A stretch of 64,000 nt of DNA from Mesobacillus campisalis (lineage in GTDB: Bacteria > Bacillota > Bacilli > Bacillales > Cytobacillaceae). The stretch covers positions 158,049-222,048 of the forward strand of contig NZ_LAYY01000007.1 in the NCBI RefSeq assembly GCF_000986785.1. Direction: 5' to 3'. The notes under the pieces are model-generated. The model did not search any database. It was given only the letters and a program-made list of their open reading frames with translations, and was not told the origin of the DNA. The position numbers were made by a program, and so were the translations under genes. Positions 34,564 to 42,714 of this stretch are shown piece after piece; the first letter of the stretch is position 1, and every line of letters begins with the position of its first letter.

Positions 34564-35088
34564 ATGGATCAAGAGGAGGACCTGGTTTTAATACAAAAAG
34601 CGCTGAAGGAAGATGATGATGCCTTTGCCCAGCTTTTTCAAAAGTATGACAGCTTCTTATTCAAATACCTTTTGAAATTGACGCTGGATGAGGAAATGAG
34701 CAGGGACCTTGCCCAGGAGACCATGCTCAGGTGCTATACGCATTTAACTTCCTTTAAAGCCGAGTCAAAATTTTCGACGTGGATGGTTTCGATAGCTTCC
34801 AGGCTGTATATTGACCAGCTGCGAAAGCAAAAGCGGGAAAGGAAATGGATGGAATTTATGAAACGGAACCTGTCCCGCCAGCTTTCCTGGCAGGCAAATA
34901 CCCGGGGAATGGAATGGAGTGATGCGTTTGCTGATTTCAATCAATTGGAGGCCGAAGCAAGGATTCCAATCCTGCTGCACCACTATTACGGCTACACCTA
35001 TGAGGAAATCGGGGAAATTATGGGTGTCCGGGCCGGGACCGTCAAATCACGTGTTCATTATGGCTTGAAACAGCTAAGGAAGGAGTGA
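34564..35088 (+). CDS. sigY: ECF RNA polymerase sigma factor SigY
   Basis: 174 residues. Region 2 is seen as YDSFLFKYLLKLTLDEEMSRDLAQETMLR then SKFSTWMVSIASRLYIDQLRK; region 4 as ILLHHYYGYTYEEIGEIMGVRAGTVKSRVHYGLKQLR. The assignment to SigY comes from gene order: five following genes match yxlC-yxlG of B. subtilis in order and type. A SigY-type promoter lies upstream, so it should activate its own operon. The anti-sigma partner is probably the next gene. Confidence 0.88.
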   Translation: MDQEEDLVLIQKALKEDDDAFAQLFQKYDSFLFKYLLKLTLDEEMSRDLAQETMLRCYTHLTSFKAESKFSTWMVSIASRLYIDQLRKQKRERKWMEFMKRNLSRQLSWQANTRGMEWSDAFADFNQLEAEARIPILLHHYYGYTYEEIGEIMGVRAGTVKSRVHYGLKQLRKE

Positions 35089-35089
35089 G

Positions 35090-35419
35090 ATGGTGAACAT
35101 GAAGGAAGATCAGGAACAGTTAAAGGCACTGAAACGGGATTGGAAACAGCTGGATGAACTGGGTGACTGCTCTCCGGCCTCGCTTATGGAGATGAAAGCC
35201 CAGCTCGCATCCTTAAAGGTGAAACAGAAGAAAAAACTTTACAGGGAATTATGCATCTTTTTATCTATTGCCGTTTTTATCTTAAGCATGATTGTTATGG
35301 GCATCTTGAAGCAGCCCTCCCTTTTTATTGCCCTCCAGGCTGGAGCAAGCCTCCTTGCCCCAATGGTCCTTTATGTTCTTTTTAAAAGAAAGAAGCAGGA
35401 AGGAAAGGTATATTCATGA
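35090..35419 (+). CDS. yxlC: YxlC-like membrane protein, probable SigY anti-sigma factor
   Basis: 109 residues. A charged cytoplasmic N-half (QLKALKRDWKQLDEL...MKAQLASLKVKQKKK) followed by two membrane helices (about 52-72 and 78-98). This layout and its position directly after sigY (one base gap) fit YxlC, which restrains SigY in B. subtilis. No zinc-binding anti-sigma motif is seen. Confidence 0.75.
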   Translation: MVNMKEDQEQLKALKRDWKQLDELGDCSPASLMEMKAQLASLKVKQKKKLYRELCIFLSIAVFILSMIVMGILKQPSLFIALQAGASLLAPMVLYVLFKRKKQEGKVYS

Positions 35420-35616
35420 CGCCTTTGGAACAATACGTGCTCTTGCCGCTGCTTATATTGGTTTTGCTGACACAAAGTACGCTGCTGTTCATTGATGCGA
35501 AGAAAAAGGGCAGCTTTGCCTGGTTTTGGGGTCTCTGGGGACTTATTCAATTTCCTTTGCCAACGTTGTTTTATTACTTTTTTGTCGTTCGGGCGCATAG
35601 AAGAAAAAGAAGATAG
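35416..35616 (+). CDS. yxlD: YxlD-like small membrane protein
   Basis: 66 residues with two membrane helices and a basic tail (RAHRRKRR). The ATG overlaps the yxlC stop. Position and size match YxlD of the SigY operon, which together with YxlC or YxlE modulates SigY. Confidence 0.75.
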   Translation: MTPLEQYVLLPLLILVLLTQSTLLFIDAKKKGSFAWFWGLWGLIQFPLPTLFYYFFVVRAHRRKRR

Positions 35617-35637
35617 AAAAAGAGGGAGAGATGTTGG

Positions 35638-35838
35638 ATGGATATCTTGTCTGGGGTGAACTGGGCGCTGATTGCCCCGCTGATTGTGCTGCAGGCCATT
35701 CTGATGGTGGCTGCACTGGCCAGCTGCCTGAAGCAGGAGGAAACGAATGGTCCTAAGGGAATGTGGATCCTCGTCATTATTTTTGTGAATATCATTGGTC
35801 CCGTTCTCTACTTTGTCATTGGACGCAGAAGTGCTTAG
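35638..35838 (+). CDS. yxlE: YxlE-like small membrane protein (PLDc_N type)
   Basis: 66 residues, two helices. NGPKGMWILVIIFVNIIGPVLYF followed by GRR matches the small phospholipase-D N-terminal (PLDc_N) membrane motif. In B. subtilis YxlE limits SigY activity with YxlD. The site AGGGAG precedes ATG 35638. Confidence 0.8.
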   Translation: MDILSGVNWALIAPLIVLQAILMVAALASCLKQEETNGPKGMWILVIIFVNIIGPVLYFVIGRRSA

Positions 35839-35850
35839 GGGGAGATTAGC

Positions 35851-36744
35851 ATGTTAGTCACTGTCGAGAACTTATCGAAACACTATAAAGACCATAAGGC
35901 TGTCAATTCCATATCATTTTCAATAGAAAAAGGCCGATGCATCGCCTTGCTTGGACCAAACGGAGCAGGAAAGACAACCACCCTGCAGATGCTTGCCGGC
36001 CTGCTGGAACCTACATCAGGGAAAATCACCTTTGCCGGCTATGCCCAGAAGGATTACAGACCATTGATTGGTTTTCTGCCCCAGCATCCTGCGTTTTTCA
36101 ACTGGATGACAGCTCGGGAGTTTCTTCAGTTTGCAGGAGGGCTGTCGCATGTTCCGAAGAAAAAATTGGCGGCGCGCATCGAAGAGACTTTATCCTTTGT
36201 TTCACTGGAGGAAGTGAAAAACAAGAAGATCGGCAGTTTTTCCGGAGGGATGAAGCAGCGGCTGGGCATGGCACAAGCTTTATTACATGAGCCGGAGCTT
36301 CTTATACTGGATGAGCCGGTGTCTGCCCTGGATCCTTCGGGGAGAAGGGATGTTCTGAAATTAATTGAACAGCTCAAAGAACGGATGACCATTCTTTTTT
36401 CGACACATATTCTGCATGATGCCGAGCAAGTATGCGAGGAAATTTTGATGCTGAAAGATGGCCAACTGAAGTGGAACGGCCCGCTGGAATCGTTAAAAAC
36501 AGAGTTTGACACATTGGCAGTCAAAATTGTGACAGAAGAGCCGCTTTTTGGAGTGCTTGAACCGCTGGACTTTATTGGCGATATTGAATACCTTGATAAT
36601 CACGCGGCGAAGTTTAGGATGGATGACCAAACAAAGGTAAACCAGCTTCTCCACGCACTGTTAAAGGCGGAAAAGACACTGCTTCACTATGAAATTATTC
36701 AAGACTCTTTGGAAGACGCATATATGAAGGTGATGGAGCGATGA
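35851..36744 (+). CDS. yxlF: ABC transporter ATP-binding protein YxlF
   Basis: 297 residues. Walker A GPNGAGKTT, signature FSGGMKQRLGMAQALL, Walker B LLILDEPVSALDPSG, switch His in STHILHD. The C-terminal 80 residues resemble bacitracin/lantibiotic-type ABC ATPases. It pairs with the YxlG permease. Substrate unknown, though systems of this type often export toxins or peptides. Confidence 0.88.
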   Translation: MLVTVENLSKHYKDHKAVNSISFSIEKGRCIALLGPNGAGKTTTLQMLAGLLEPTSGKITFAGYAQKDYRPLIGFLPQHPAFFNWMTAREFLQFAGGLSHVPKKKLAARIEETLSFVSLEEVKNKKIGSFSGGMKQRLGMAQALLHEPELLILDEPVSALDPSGRRDVLKLIEQLKERMTILFSTHILHDAEQVCEEILMLKDGQLKWNGPLESLKTEFDTLAVKIVTEEPLFGVLEPLDFIGDIEYLDNHAAKFRMDDQTKVNQLLHALLKAEKTLLHYEIIQDSLEDAYMKVMER

Positions 36745-37523
36745 AAAATTTTTTTATTCTTTTTAAAAAAGAGATGAAAGAAAGCGTGCGCAATGGCAAG
36801 TGGATCTGGCTTCCCATTGTACTGATGATCATTGGAGTATCACAGCCGCTGACCAGCTATTATATGCCCCAAATACTGGAGGCAGCGGGGAATCTTCCGG
36901 AAGGCGCTGTTATTGATATCCCGACGCCGACAGGGGAAGAAGTGTTGATTGGCACGCTATCCCAATATGGAACGATTGGTTCACTTTTGTTTGTTCTGTC
37001 GATGATGGGTGTGATCTCACAGGAAAGGCAGAATGGCTCCCTGACACTTGTGATGGTTCGGCCAGTAAGCGCTATGCAGTATATCGGAAGCAAGTTCCTC
37101 GCCCAGCTTAGTATCTTATTTTCAGCATTGGCAGCCAGTTATCTTTTAACCTGGTATTATACAAATTTATTGTTCAACTATGTTCCCTGGCAGCTAATGC
37201 TGACAAGCTTTTTGGTGTACAGTCTCTGGATTGTCTTTATTGCCGCTGTCACCATTTTTGCCGGAACGCTGCTTCGAAGCAGCGGGGGAATAGCCGGAGC
37301 AAGCATATTGTTTCTTTCTTTAATCAGCCTGCTTACGACCTTGCTGCCTAAATACATGAAATGGAGCCCGGCCAGCCTGCGGACACAAGCATCGACCCTG
37401 CTGATGGAAGGTCCATGGGACTCTGCGAGCTGGCTTGTTGTATACAGCACCATTGGACTTTCACTGCTGCTGTTCAGCCTGGCTGTCTTTGGCTTCAAAC
37501 GTTTTGAAAGCTTTGGAAGCTAG
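36741..37523 (+). CDS. yxlG: ABC transporter permease YxlG (ABC-2 type)
   Basis: 260 residues with six membrane helices. Starts KKEMKESVRNGKWIWLP, with a helix block and MMGVISQERQNGSLTLVMVRPVSAMQYIGSKF, the ABC-2 coupling region. The ATG overlaps the yxlF stop. Last gene of the sigY operon; no terminator is seen before the repeat block that follows. Confidence 0.88.
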   Translation: MKNFFILFKKEMKESVRNGKWIWLPIVLMIIGVSQPLTSYYMPQILEAAGNLPEGAVIDIPTPTGEEVLIGTLSQYGTIGSLLFVLSMMGVISQERQNGSLTLVMVRPVSAMQYIGSKFLAQLSILFSALAASYLLTWYYTNLLFNYVPWQLMLTSFLVYSLWIVFIAAVTIFAGTLLRSSGGIAGASILFLSLISLLTTLLPKYMKWSPASLRTQASTLLMEGPWDSASWLVVYSTIGLSLLLFSLAVFGFKRFESFGS

Positions 37524-37557
37524 GGGGCCAGGGTCCTCCTGTATGATTAGCACGGAT

Positions 37558-37905
37558 GACGGACAATAGGTTTGAGTTTCTGGACAATAGAACTTCATTT
37601 CCGGACAATAGAACTGGTTTTCCTGTAAATAAAAGCTGGTTTCTCGACAATAGAATTTTCTCCGGATAATAGGTTTGCGTTCCCCGACAATAGAACTTCA
37701 TGTCTGGACAATAGAATTGGGATTGCCGCTAATAAAAACTGTTTTTCGGACAATAGGATTCGCTTCGAACAATAGGGCTGCGTTTCCCGACAATAGAACT
37801 TCATTTCCGGACAATAGAACTGGGATAGCAGCTAATAAAAGCTGTTTTACGGACAATAGAACTGGGTGTTCCGCAAATAAAATAATCGACTAAACCCGGA
37901 AAATA
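37558..37905. repeat. About 17 degenerate tandem repeats with core GGACAATAGAACT
   Basis: Units of 19-22 bases run from about 37558 to 37905. Most read GGACAATAG followed by AACTTCATTTCC, AACTGG... or GTTTGCGTTCCC; every fourth or so is a variant GCTAATAAAAGCTGTTT. The order of unit types recurs, giving a higher period of about four units (for example near 37581, 37685 and 37789). Short reading frames on both strands are by-products. The block fills the space between the sigY operon and the S1 protein gene. Confidence 0.85.
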
Positions 37906-37910
37906 AAACA

Positions 37911-37935
37911 GGCAAGGCAGTGAGACTGCCTTGCC
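37911..37935 (-). terminator. Terminator of the S1-domain gene
   Basis: GGCAAGGCAG pairs with CTGCCTTGCC; minus-strand TGTTTTATTTT follows. Confidence 0.88.
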
Positions 37936-37964
37936 CTTATTTATGAGGAAAAAGCCGGAGCTGT

Positions 37965-38411
37965 TTAGCCGCGTCTTCCGCCTCTGCCGCCTCGTTTTGT
38001 CTCTGTGTTGCGCTTGAGGGAAGATAAGTTCTCCTCACTGGATTTTAAAAACTTGGCCATTTTGTCTTCAAAGCTCTCTTTTGGCTTGAAGCCACCTTTG
38101 GAACGAAAGTCTTTTGAGCGGTTATCCGGCCTGCCTTGGCGCGGCGGACGCTGGGAATAAGAAGACTGTCCTTCCGGGCGGTCGATTGCTTTCTTGATCG
38201 AGAGAGCAATTTTCCCATCCTTTTCGCTTAGGACTTTCACTTCAACTTCGTCGCCCACTTTAAGGTGGTCATTTACATCTTTGACATAGCTGTCTGCTAC
38301 TTCGCTGATGTGGACAAGGCCTGTAGTTCCTCCCGGTAGTTCAACGAAAGCTCCGAAGTTAGTGATTCCTGTTACTTTACCTTTTACTTTGCTGCCGATT
38401 TCGACTGACAT
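37965..38411 (-). CDS. yabR: S1 RNA-binding domain protein, YabR-like
   Basis: 148 residues. One S1 domain (about 1-72): GSKVKGKVTGITNFGAFVEL, GLVHISEVADSYVKDVNDHL, VGDEVEVKVL, GKIALSIK. A basic, Arg/Ser/Gly-rich tail ends with LSSLKRNTETKRGGRGGRRG-like sequence, which fits YabR of B. subtilis rather than YugI. It binds RNA or ribosomes. In B. subtilis yabR sits by divIC; that context is absent here. Confidence 0.85.
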   Translation of the reverse strand: MSVEIGSKVKGKVTGITNFGAFVELPGGTTGLVHISEVADSYVKDVNDHLKVGDEVEVKVLSEKDGKIALSIKKAIDRPEGQSSYSQRPPRQGRPDNRSKDFRSKGGFKPKESFEDKMAKFLKSSEENLSSLKRNTETKRGGRGGRRG

Positions 38412-38657
38412 GGAAATATGGTTCCCCCTAAAAAATTGTTAAACACACTTTATTATAGCAAATTAGGGATAAAAATCACCTCTAAACTATTTTCCACATA
38501 TTTTATCTATTTCCATACCGTCATTTATGACTTTCTTAAGTAAATTTTGTCACCATTTTTTGGAGTCGTAGGACCATTGGGAAATGGTCATACTAAAAAT
38601 CAAATATGAAGAGGTGCGATCAGCTTCATTTATCAAGTTGTGCAAGGGGGAAATACA

Positions 38658-38873
38658 ATGGCAGAAGAAACAGGTGAAAAAAAGGCTGTAAATGGAAAGC
38701 AAGCAACTATTGGGGACAGCATCCAAATCATCAAAGGTGAAGAAAAAGGAAAAAAGGGCAAGGTCGTTACCGTGCGTGAAAACTCCGTCATTGCCGAAAT
38801 CGGCAAAAACCCTAAAAAAGACGAACCGATAAAAACAGTCGTCAACCATAAAAATTACAAAATCATCAAATAA
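38658..38873 (+). CDS. DUF2187 (YkvS-like, KOW-type) small protein
   Basis: 71 residues. A KOW-like core: IGDSIQIIKGEEKGKKGKVVTVRENSVIAEI, then VVNHKNYKII at the end, as in YkvS/DUF2187 proteins. A small SH3-like barrel that may bind RNA; the role is unknown. ATG 38658 follows AAGGGGGAA. Confidence 0.8.
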   Translation: MAEETGEKKAVNGKQATIGDSIQIIKGEEKGKKGKVVTVRENSVIAEIGKNPKKDEPIKTVVNHKNYKIIK

Positions 38874-38877
38874 AAGA

Positions 38878-38925
38878 TGCCTGACCCCCAACACAGCACA
38901 GCGTCACCGCAACGGGGGTCAGGCA
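38878..38925. repeat. TGCCTGACCCCC palindrome, probable dispersed Bacillus repeat and terminator
   Basis: TGCCTGACCCCC (38878-38889) pairs with GGGGGTCAGGCA (38914-38925). It sits directly after the DUF2187 stop. The GGGTCAGGCACC motif appears again at 38959-38971, followed by three short GGCACCTG/GACACCTG copies. Elements of this type are scattered in Bacillus genomes. Confidence 0.75.
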
Positions 38926-38929
38926 CTCT

Positions 38930-39020
38930 GCGGTGCGCTAATGCTTTACTGTATGTGGGGTCAGGCACCTGAGAGAAGGCACCTGCAAAAAGACACCTGC
39001 GAAAAGGCATTTGCGACAAT
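38930..39020. repeat. Short CACCTG-type repeats in a gene-free stretch
   Basis: GGGGTCAGGCACCTG, AAGGCACCTGC, AGACACCTGC and AAGGCATTTGC follow one another from 38959 to about 39014 at 13-16 base steps. No gene is seen in 38874-39178 besides these repeats and the spxA2 promoter. Confidence 0.6.
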
Positions 39021-39026
39021 TTAGGG

Positions 39027-39061
39027 TTGACGAGGGGAACTGTATCATTTAATATTACAGT
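39027..39061 (+). promoter_or_regulatory. spxA2-saiR promoter with operator over the -10
   Basis: TTGACG (39027-39032) and TAATAT (39050-39055) are 17 bases apart. Perfect arms ACTGTA (39039-39044) and TACAGT (39056-39061) flank the -10, the position of a repressor site. SaiR, the Rrf2 protein encoded downstream, is the natural candidate. Confidence 0.65.
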
Positions 39062-39178
39062 AAGGTTTGGATTTTTCGGGGGAAATATCTTTAATTCATG
39101 ATATATAAATTGAAGATACCAACCAGACCTGGAGCTTCAGTGGCTACTTATTAATGGTTGTTGGGAGAGTGAAACAAC

Positions 39179-39568
39179 ATGATTACCTTGTATACTTCAC
39201 CAAGCTGTACGTCTTGCCGAAAGGCGAAAGCGTGGCTTGTGGAACATGAGCTTGACTTTACCGAAAGAAATATAATTACTGATCCTCTCACAGTCGATGA
39301 AATCAAATCGATTCTTCGGTTGACTGAAGATGGAACAGATGAAATAATCTCAGCCAAATCAAAAAGCTTTAAAGCGCTGAATGTCGATATAGATTCCCTG
39401 CCGCTTCAGGATTTATACCAATTGATCCGGAACAACCCGCAAATGCTGAGAAGGCCGATCATCCAGGATGAAAAGCGATTGCAGGTTGGATACAATGAAG
39501 AAGAGATACGCAGCTTTCTCCCGCGCAAACTTCGCAGTTTCCATGCCGTTCAGGCACTAGCCAACTAA
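39179..39568 (+). CDS. spxA2: Spx-family transcriptional regulator (SpxA2-type)
   Basis: 129 residues, ArsC-like fold. The redox switch C10-T-S-C13 (SPSCTSC), Gly52 in EDGTDEII and R92 in RRPII, needed for contact with RNA polymerase alpha, are all present. Spx proteins answer disulfide stress. The next gene is an Rrf2 regulator; this pairing is that of spxA2 and saiR in B. anthracis. The ribosome site GGGAG has a slightly long spacing. Confidence 0.9.
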   Translation: MITLYTSPSCTSCRKAKAWLVEHELDFTERNIITDPLTVDEIKSILRLTEDGTDEIISAKSKSFKALNVDIDSLPLQDLYQLIRNNPQMLRRPIIQDEKRLQVGYNEEEIRSFLPRKLRSFHAVQALAN

Positions 39569-39617
39569 AGCCATATAAGTTCGGTCTTGGATAACTATAA
39601 ACGTACAGGAGGCTGCC

Positions 39618-40031
39618 ATGAACAGTGATTTTACACTTGCCATCCACAGTTTATCATTGCTTGCACTGCGGCCGGATCGGATGGCAACAAGCGATGTGAT
39701 TTCCGTAAGTGCCGGTGTCCATCCGGTACGGATACGCAAAGTGTTAAGCTTATTGAAAAAGAATGGATTCCTTCAAACCAAGGAAGGGACAGGAGGCGGC
39801 TTCATCTTCGCTTCCGAGCCGAGTGACATTACTCTTTGGGACATCTATAAGCTTACCTGTGACGGTGCGCTCAAGCCTAAATGTACCGAATCCAGTGAGG
39901 AATGCATCGTCGGGGCCAATATGCATAATGTCCTGTTTTCCATTTTCCTCGGAGCAGAGGAGCATCTTGGAGAGTATTTGAAAAACTACACGATTAAGGA
40001 AATAGTCGATTTAGTAAATATGAGGCAGTAA
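39618..40031 (+). CDS. saiR: Rrf2-family repressor, SaiR-like
   Basis: 137 residues. Winged-helix start NSDFTLAIHSLSLLALRPDRMATSDVI, recognition part GVHPVRIRKVLSLLKKNGFL, wing GTGGGFIF. Two Cys (KCTESSEEC) lie in the usual sensing region, but the three-Cys Fe-S pattern is absent. In B. anthracis SaiR represses spxA2; here it is 49 bases downstream of the spxA2-like gene with AGGAGG before its ATG. Self-control of the pair through the 39039-39061 palindrome is inferred. Confidence 0.85.
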   Translation: MNSDFTLAIHSLSLLALRPDRMATSDVISVSAGVHPVRIRKVLSLLKKNGFLQTKEGTGGGFIFASEPSDITLWDIYKLTCDGALKPKCTESSEECIVGANMHNVLFSIFLGAEEHLGEYLKNYTIKEIVDLVNMRQ

Positions 40032-40065
40032 TATTTTTTGCTCTAAATGTAAGAAAAAATATTAC
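40028..40065. other. AT-rich hairpin overlapping the saiR stop
   Basis: Perfect arms GTAATATTTTTT (40028-40039) and AAAAAATATTAC (40054-40065). It may end the transcript or protect it, but lacks a T tract after the stem. Confidence 0.6.
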
Positions 40066-40198
40066 AGTTTAAATTGGTGTTTTATTTCCATGCGCAGCAG
40101 GCTTGCATCAGGATGGATGCTGAAGGGTAAATGACTAGAAGATTCCATTTATCGTTATAGCCGCTGATAAAAATTTAAATAGAAGCAGGTGAGGTTCC

Positions 40199-40534
40199 AT
40201 GTTCAATCATAATCCTTTCTTAAAGATTGGTGACTGGGTAAAAGGTGAATCACGCGACGGGCAGCTTATCATTGGATATATTGAAAATCTAAACCATATA
40301 GAGGACCTTGTCAGCATAAAAATAGTCACAAGCGACAAAGAAGAAACAATTGGGAAAACGGTCCAAATGTTAACACATCAGGTAAAAAGCCTTCCCGCTG
40401 CAACGGTTAACAATAAGGAGCAAATCCGCGCCTTAATTGATTTAGCGCTATCAACTGGAGACGAAGAATGGTTTCTGGAACTTACAGCAAAGCTGAAATC
40501 GATGGAACAGCTTGTCAAGGAAGCTATCTATTAA
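40199..40534 (+). CDS. IDEAL domain protein
   Basis: 111 residues. The N-terminal 60 residues look like a small beta barrel (FLKIGDWVKGESRDGQLIIGYI). The C-terminal part carries the IDEAL motif ALIDLALSTGDEEWFLELTAKL. IDEAL segments are found in several Bacillus proteins of unknown or adaptor function. ATG 40199 follows AGGTGAGG. Own terminator. Confidence 0.8.
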   Translation: MFNHNPFLKIGDWVKGESRDGQLIIGYIENLNHIEDLVSIKIVTSDKEETIGKTVQMLTHQVKSLPAATVNNKEQIRALIDLALSTGDEEWFLELTAKLKSMEQLVKEAIY

Positions 40535-40570
40535 CAATGTGAGCTGAAACCAAAAATAGAATTCACCTTA

Positions 40571-40605
40571 AAAGATCGCTGGCATTTGCTTCAGCGGTCT
40601 TTTTT
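40571..40605 (+). terminator. Terminator of the IDEAL gene
   Basis: AAGATCGCTG pairs with CAGCGGTCTT (one mismatch), followed by six T. Confidence 0.85.
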
Positions 40606-40682
40606 GTTGGTTGCAAAAGCAGCGTTAGGATATTATGGAAGTAGATAAGAAAATAGCTGAGATACATGTTGGAGGGATATAA

Positions 40683-41741
40683 TTGGACATTGGGATAAGT
40701 ACGTTTGTAGAAACAACGCCTGATACAAAAACGGGGGAGGTAATCAGCCATGCCCAGCGAATTCGGGAAGTGGTCGAGGAAATTGTCCTGGCCGATGAAG
40801 TTGGGCTTGATGTATTCGGGGTCGGAGAGCATCACCGTGAAGATTTCGCCGCCTCTTCACCTGCCATTATCCTTGCGGCAGCGGCTTCCCGGACAAAAAA
40901 TATCAGGCTGACAAGTGCGGTTACGGTGCTGTCATCCGACGATCCAGTGCGGGTGTTCCAGGATTTCGCAACAGTTGATGCCATCTCGAATGGCCGGGCT
41001 GAAATCATGGCCGGCCGCGGTTCCTTTATTGAATCGTTTCCGCTGTTTGGCTATGATTTGAACGACTACAATGAATTGTTTGAAGAGAAGCTCGAGCTGC
41101 TTTTACAAATAAGGGAAAGCGAAAAAGTGATCTGGAAAGGAGGCCATCGGCCGTCGATTGACAATTTAGGAGTGTACCCAAGACCTGTTCAGAACCCGCT
41201 GCCGGTCTGGATTGGCAGCGGCGGGAATTCCGAGTCCGTTGTTCGCGCCGGGCTGCTTGGCCTGCCGCTCGTCCTCGCAATCATTGGGGGACGCCCCCTG
41301 CAGTTCGAGCCCCTTGTAAGGCTGTATAAACGGGCAGCAGCCAAAGCTGGACATGATGTTTCCAAACTGCGTGTAGCATCCCATTCACACGGCTTTGTGG
41401 CGGAAGACACTGAAAGTGCCGCAGATAAGTTTTTTCCGCCAACACAGCTGGTGATGAGCAAACTGGGCCGTGAGCGAGGCTGGGGGGCGTATACTCGTGA
41501 AAGCTTTGATTATGCACGCAGCTTCGAAGGTGCTTTATATGTAGGAGATCCCAAAACTGTTGCCGATAAAATTATCCATCTCCGTAAAAATGTGGGCATT
41601 ACAAGGTTTATGCTTCATGTCCCGGTTGGAACGATGCCACATGAGGAAGTTATGAAAGCCATTGAGCTGCTCGGAAAAGAAGTTGCACCAATCGTCAGGG
41701 AAGAAGTCGCCAAATGGGAAAATGAGAACCCGGATAAATAA
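40683..41741 (+). CDS. Luciferase-like (LLM class) flavin-dependent oxidoreductase
   Basis: 352 residues, TIM barrel. Typical phrases: GVGEHHREDFAASSPAIILAAAASRTKNIRLTSAV cut as GVGEHH and SAVTVLSSDDPVRV, DFATVDAISNGRAEIMAGRG, and PVWIGSGGNSESV. It uses reduced FMN or F420; the substrate is unknown. TTG start 40683 follows GGAGGG. It is followed closely by the hydrolase gene at 41779, perhaps cotranscribed. Confidence 0.88.
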   Translation: MDIGISTFVETTPDTKTGEVISHAQRIREVVEEIVLADEVGLDVFGVGEHHREDFAASSPAIILAAAASRTKNIRLTSAVTVLSSDDPVRVFQDFATVDAISNGRAEIMAGRGSFIESFPLFGYDLNDYNELFEEKLELLLQIRESEKVIWKGGHRPSIDNLGVYPRPVQNPLPVWIGSGGNSESVVRAGLLGLPLVLAIIGGRPLQFEPLVRLYKRAAAKAGHDVSKLRVASHSHGFVAEDTESAADKFFPPTQLVMSKLGRERGWGAYTRESFDYARSFEGALYVGDPKTVADKIIHLRKNVGITRFMLHVPVGTMPHEEVMKAIELLGKEVAPIVREEVAKWENENPDK

Positions 41742-41778
41742 CAGTATGACAGATTAAAGTCGCAGGGGTGGAGAAACC

Positions 41779-42639
41779 ATGAAAAAAGTGGCGGTGGCAA
41801 TCATCCATGGAATGGGACAGCAAAAAGTGGACTATGCCAAAAAGATGGCAGAAAGGTTGAGAAGGATGGTATACGAAAAGTCGCCTACCTTTGTGACCAA
41901 TCAGGATTCCCAGCTTTCCATAGTGCCTATCTATTGGGCAGATGTATTTGACCCAGGGGAAACAGAGCTGTACAAACGCCTGGTGGTAGACAATAACCTG
42001 CGTTTCAAACACCTTAGGAGGTTTATCATTCATTACCTGGCAGATGTGGTTGCCTATCAGCCAGTCGAAACAGCCAAGCATAATTATCATCTCGTTCATG
42101 AAAGAGTTTCGAAATCTCTTGGAGACCTCGCACAGCAAGCTGGCCCAGATGCTCCGTTATGCGTCATATCCCATAGCCTGGGGTCTGTGATTGCGAGCAA
42201 TTATTTTTACGATATGCAAGTAAAGCCTGAGAATGTCGGCTTTTCGATGGAAAATTTAACTCCGCTTGAAAAAGGGGAATCCCTGGCCTTATTTTATACA
42301 GTTGGCACGACGTTGCCGTTTTGGAGCCTCAGGTATGATCAATTTGACCGCCCCATCATGATTCCTTCACCCAGGATTGAGGAGCGCTTCCCTGGATATC
42401 AAGGAGAATGGATTAATTTTTATGACCGTGATGATGTTCTTGGTTATCCTCTTAAAAACGTTAGTCCCGAGTACAACCGTACAGTTAAAGAGGACCGTGA
42501 AGTCAATGCAGGCGGAATGCTGGACAGCTGGAACCCTTTGGCGCATTCCGCCTACTTAACCGATAAGGATGTGCTGGAACCCATCGCCGACGGGCTGGTG
42601 AGGCTGTGGAAGCGAATCAATCAGATTGAGCCAATATAA
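41779..42639 (+). CDS. Alpha/beta-hydrolase (lipase-like), cytoplasmic
   Basis: 286 residues. Starts VAVAIIHGMGQQ, the strand-loop of alpha/beta hydrolases. The nucleophile elbow is SHSLGSV (about residues 130-136), a later NFYDRDDVLGYPL holds the likely acid, and NPLAHSAYLTD the likely His. No signal peptide. The substrate is unknown. ATG follows GGGGTGGAG. Confidence 0.75.
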   Translation: MKKVAVAIIHGMGQQKVDYAKKMAERLRRMVYEKSPTFVTNQDSQLSIVPIYWADVFDPGETELYKRLVVDNNLRFKHLRRFIIHYLADVVAYQPVETAKHNYHLVHERVSKSLGDLAQQAGPDAPLCVISHSLGSVIASNYFYDMQVKPENVGFSMENLTPLEKGESLALFYTVGTTLPFWSLRYDQFDRPIMIPSPRIEERFPGYQGEWINFYDRDDVLGYPLKNVSPEYNRTVKEDREVNAGGMLDSWNPLAHSAYLTDKDVLEPIADGLVRLWKRINQIEPI

Positions 42640-42714
42640 ATTGCTGTTTGGAGGCGAAAATCCCCATTAATGGCCATACTAATTTTAATAAATTAGTGGA
42701 AGGAGGGGATAGCC

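Noticed and set aside
37495..37893. Several 60-70 residue frames inside the GGACAATAG array
   Set aside because: Periodic peptides produced by the repeats; no start signals.
37558..37905. CRISPR array
   Set aside because: Units are contiguous, degenerate and of changing length, with no unique spacers of equal size and no cas genes.
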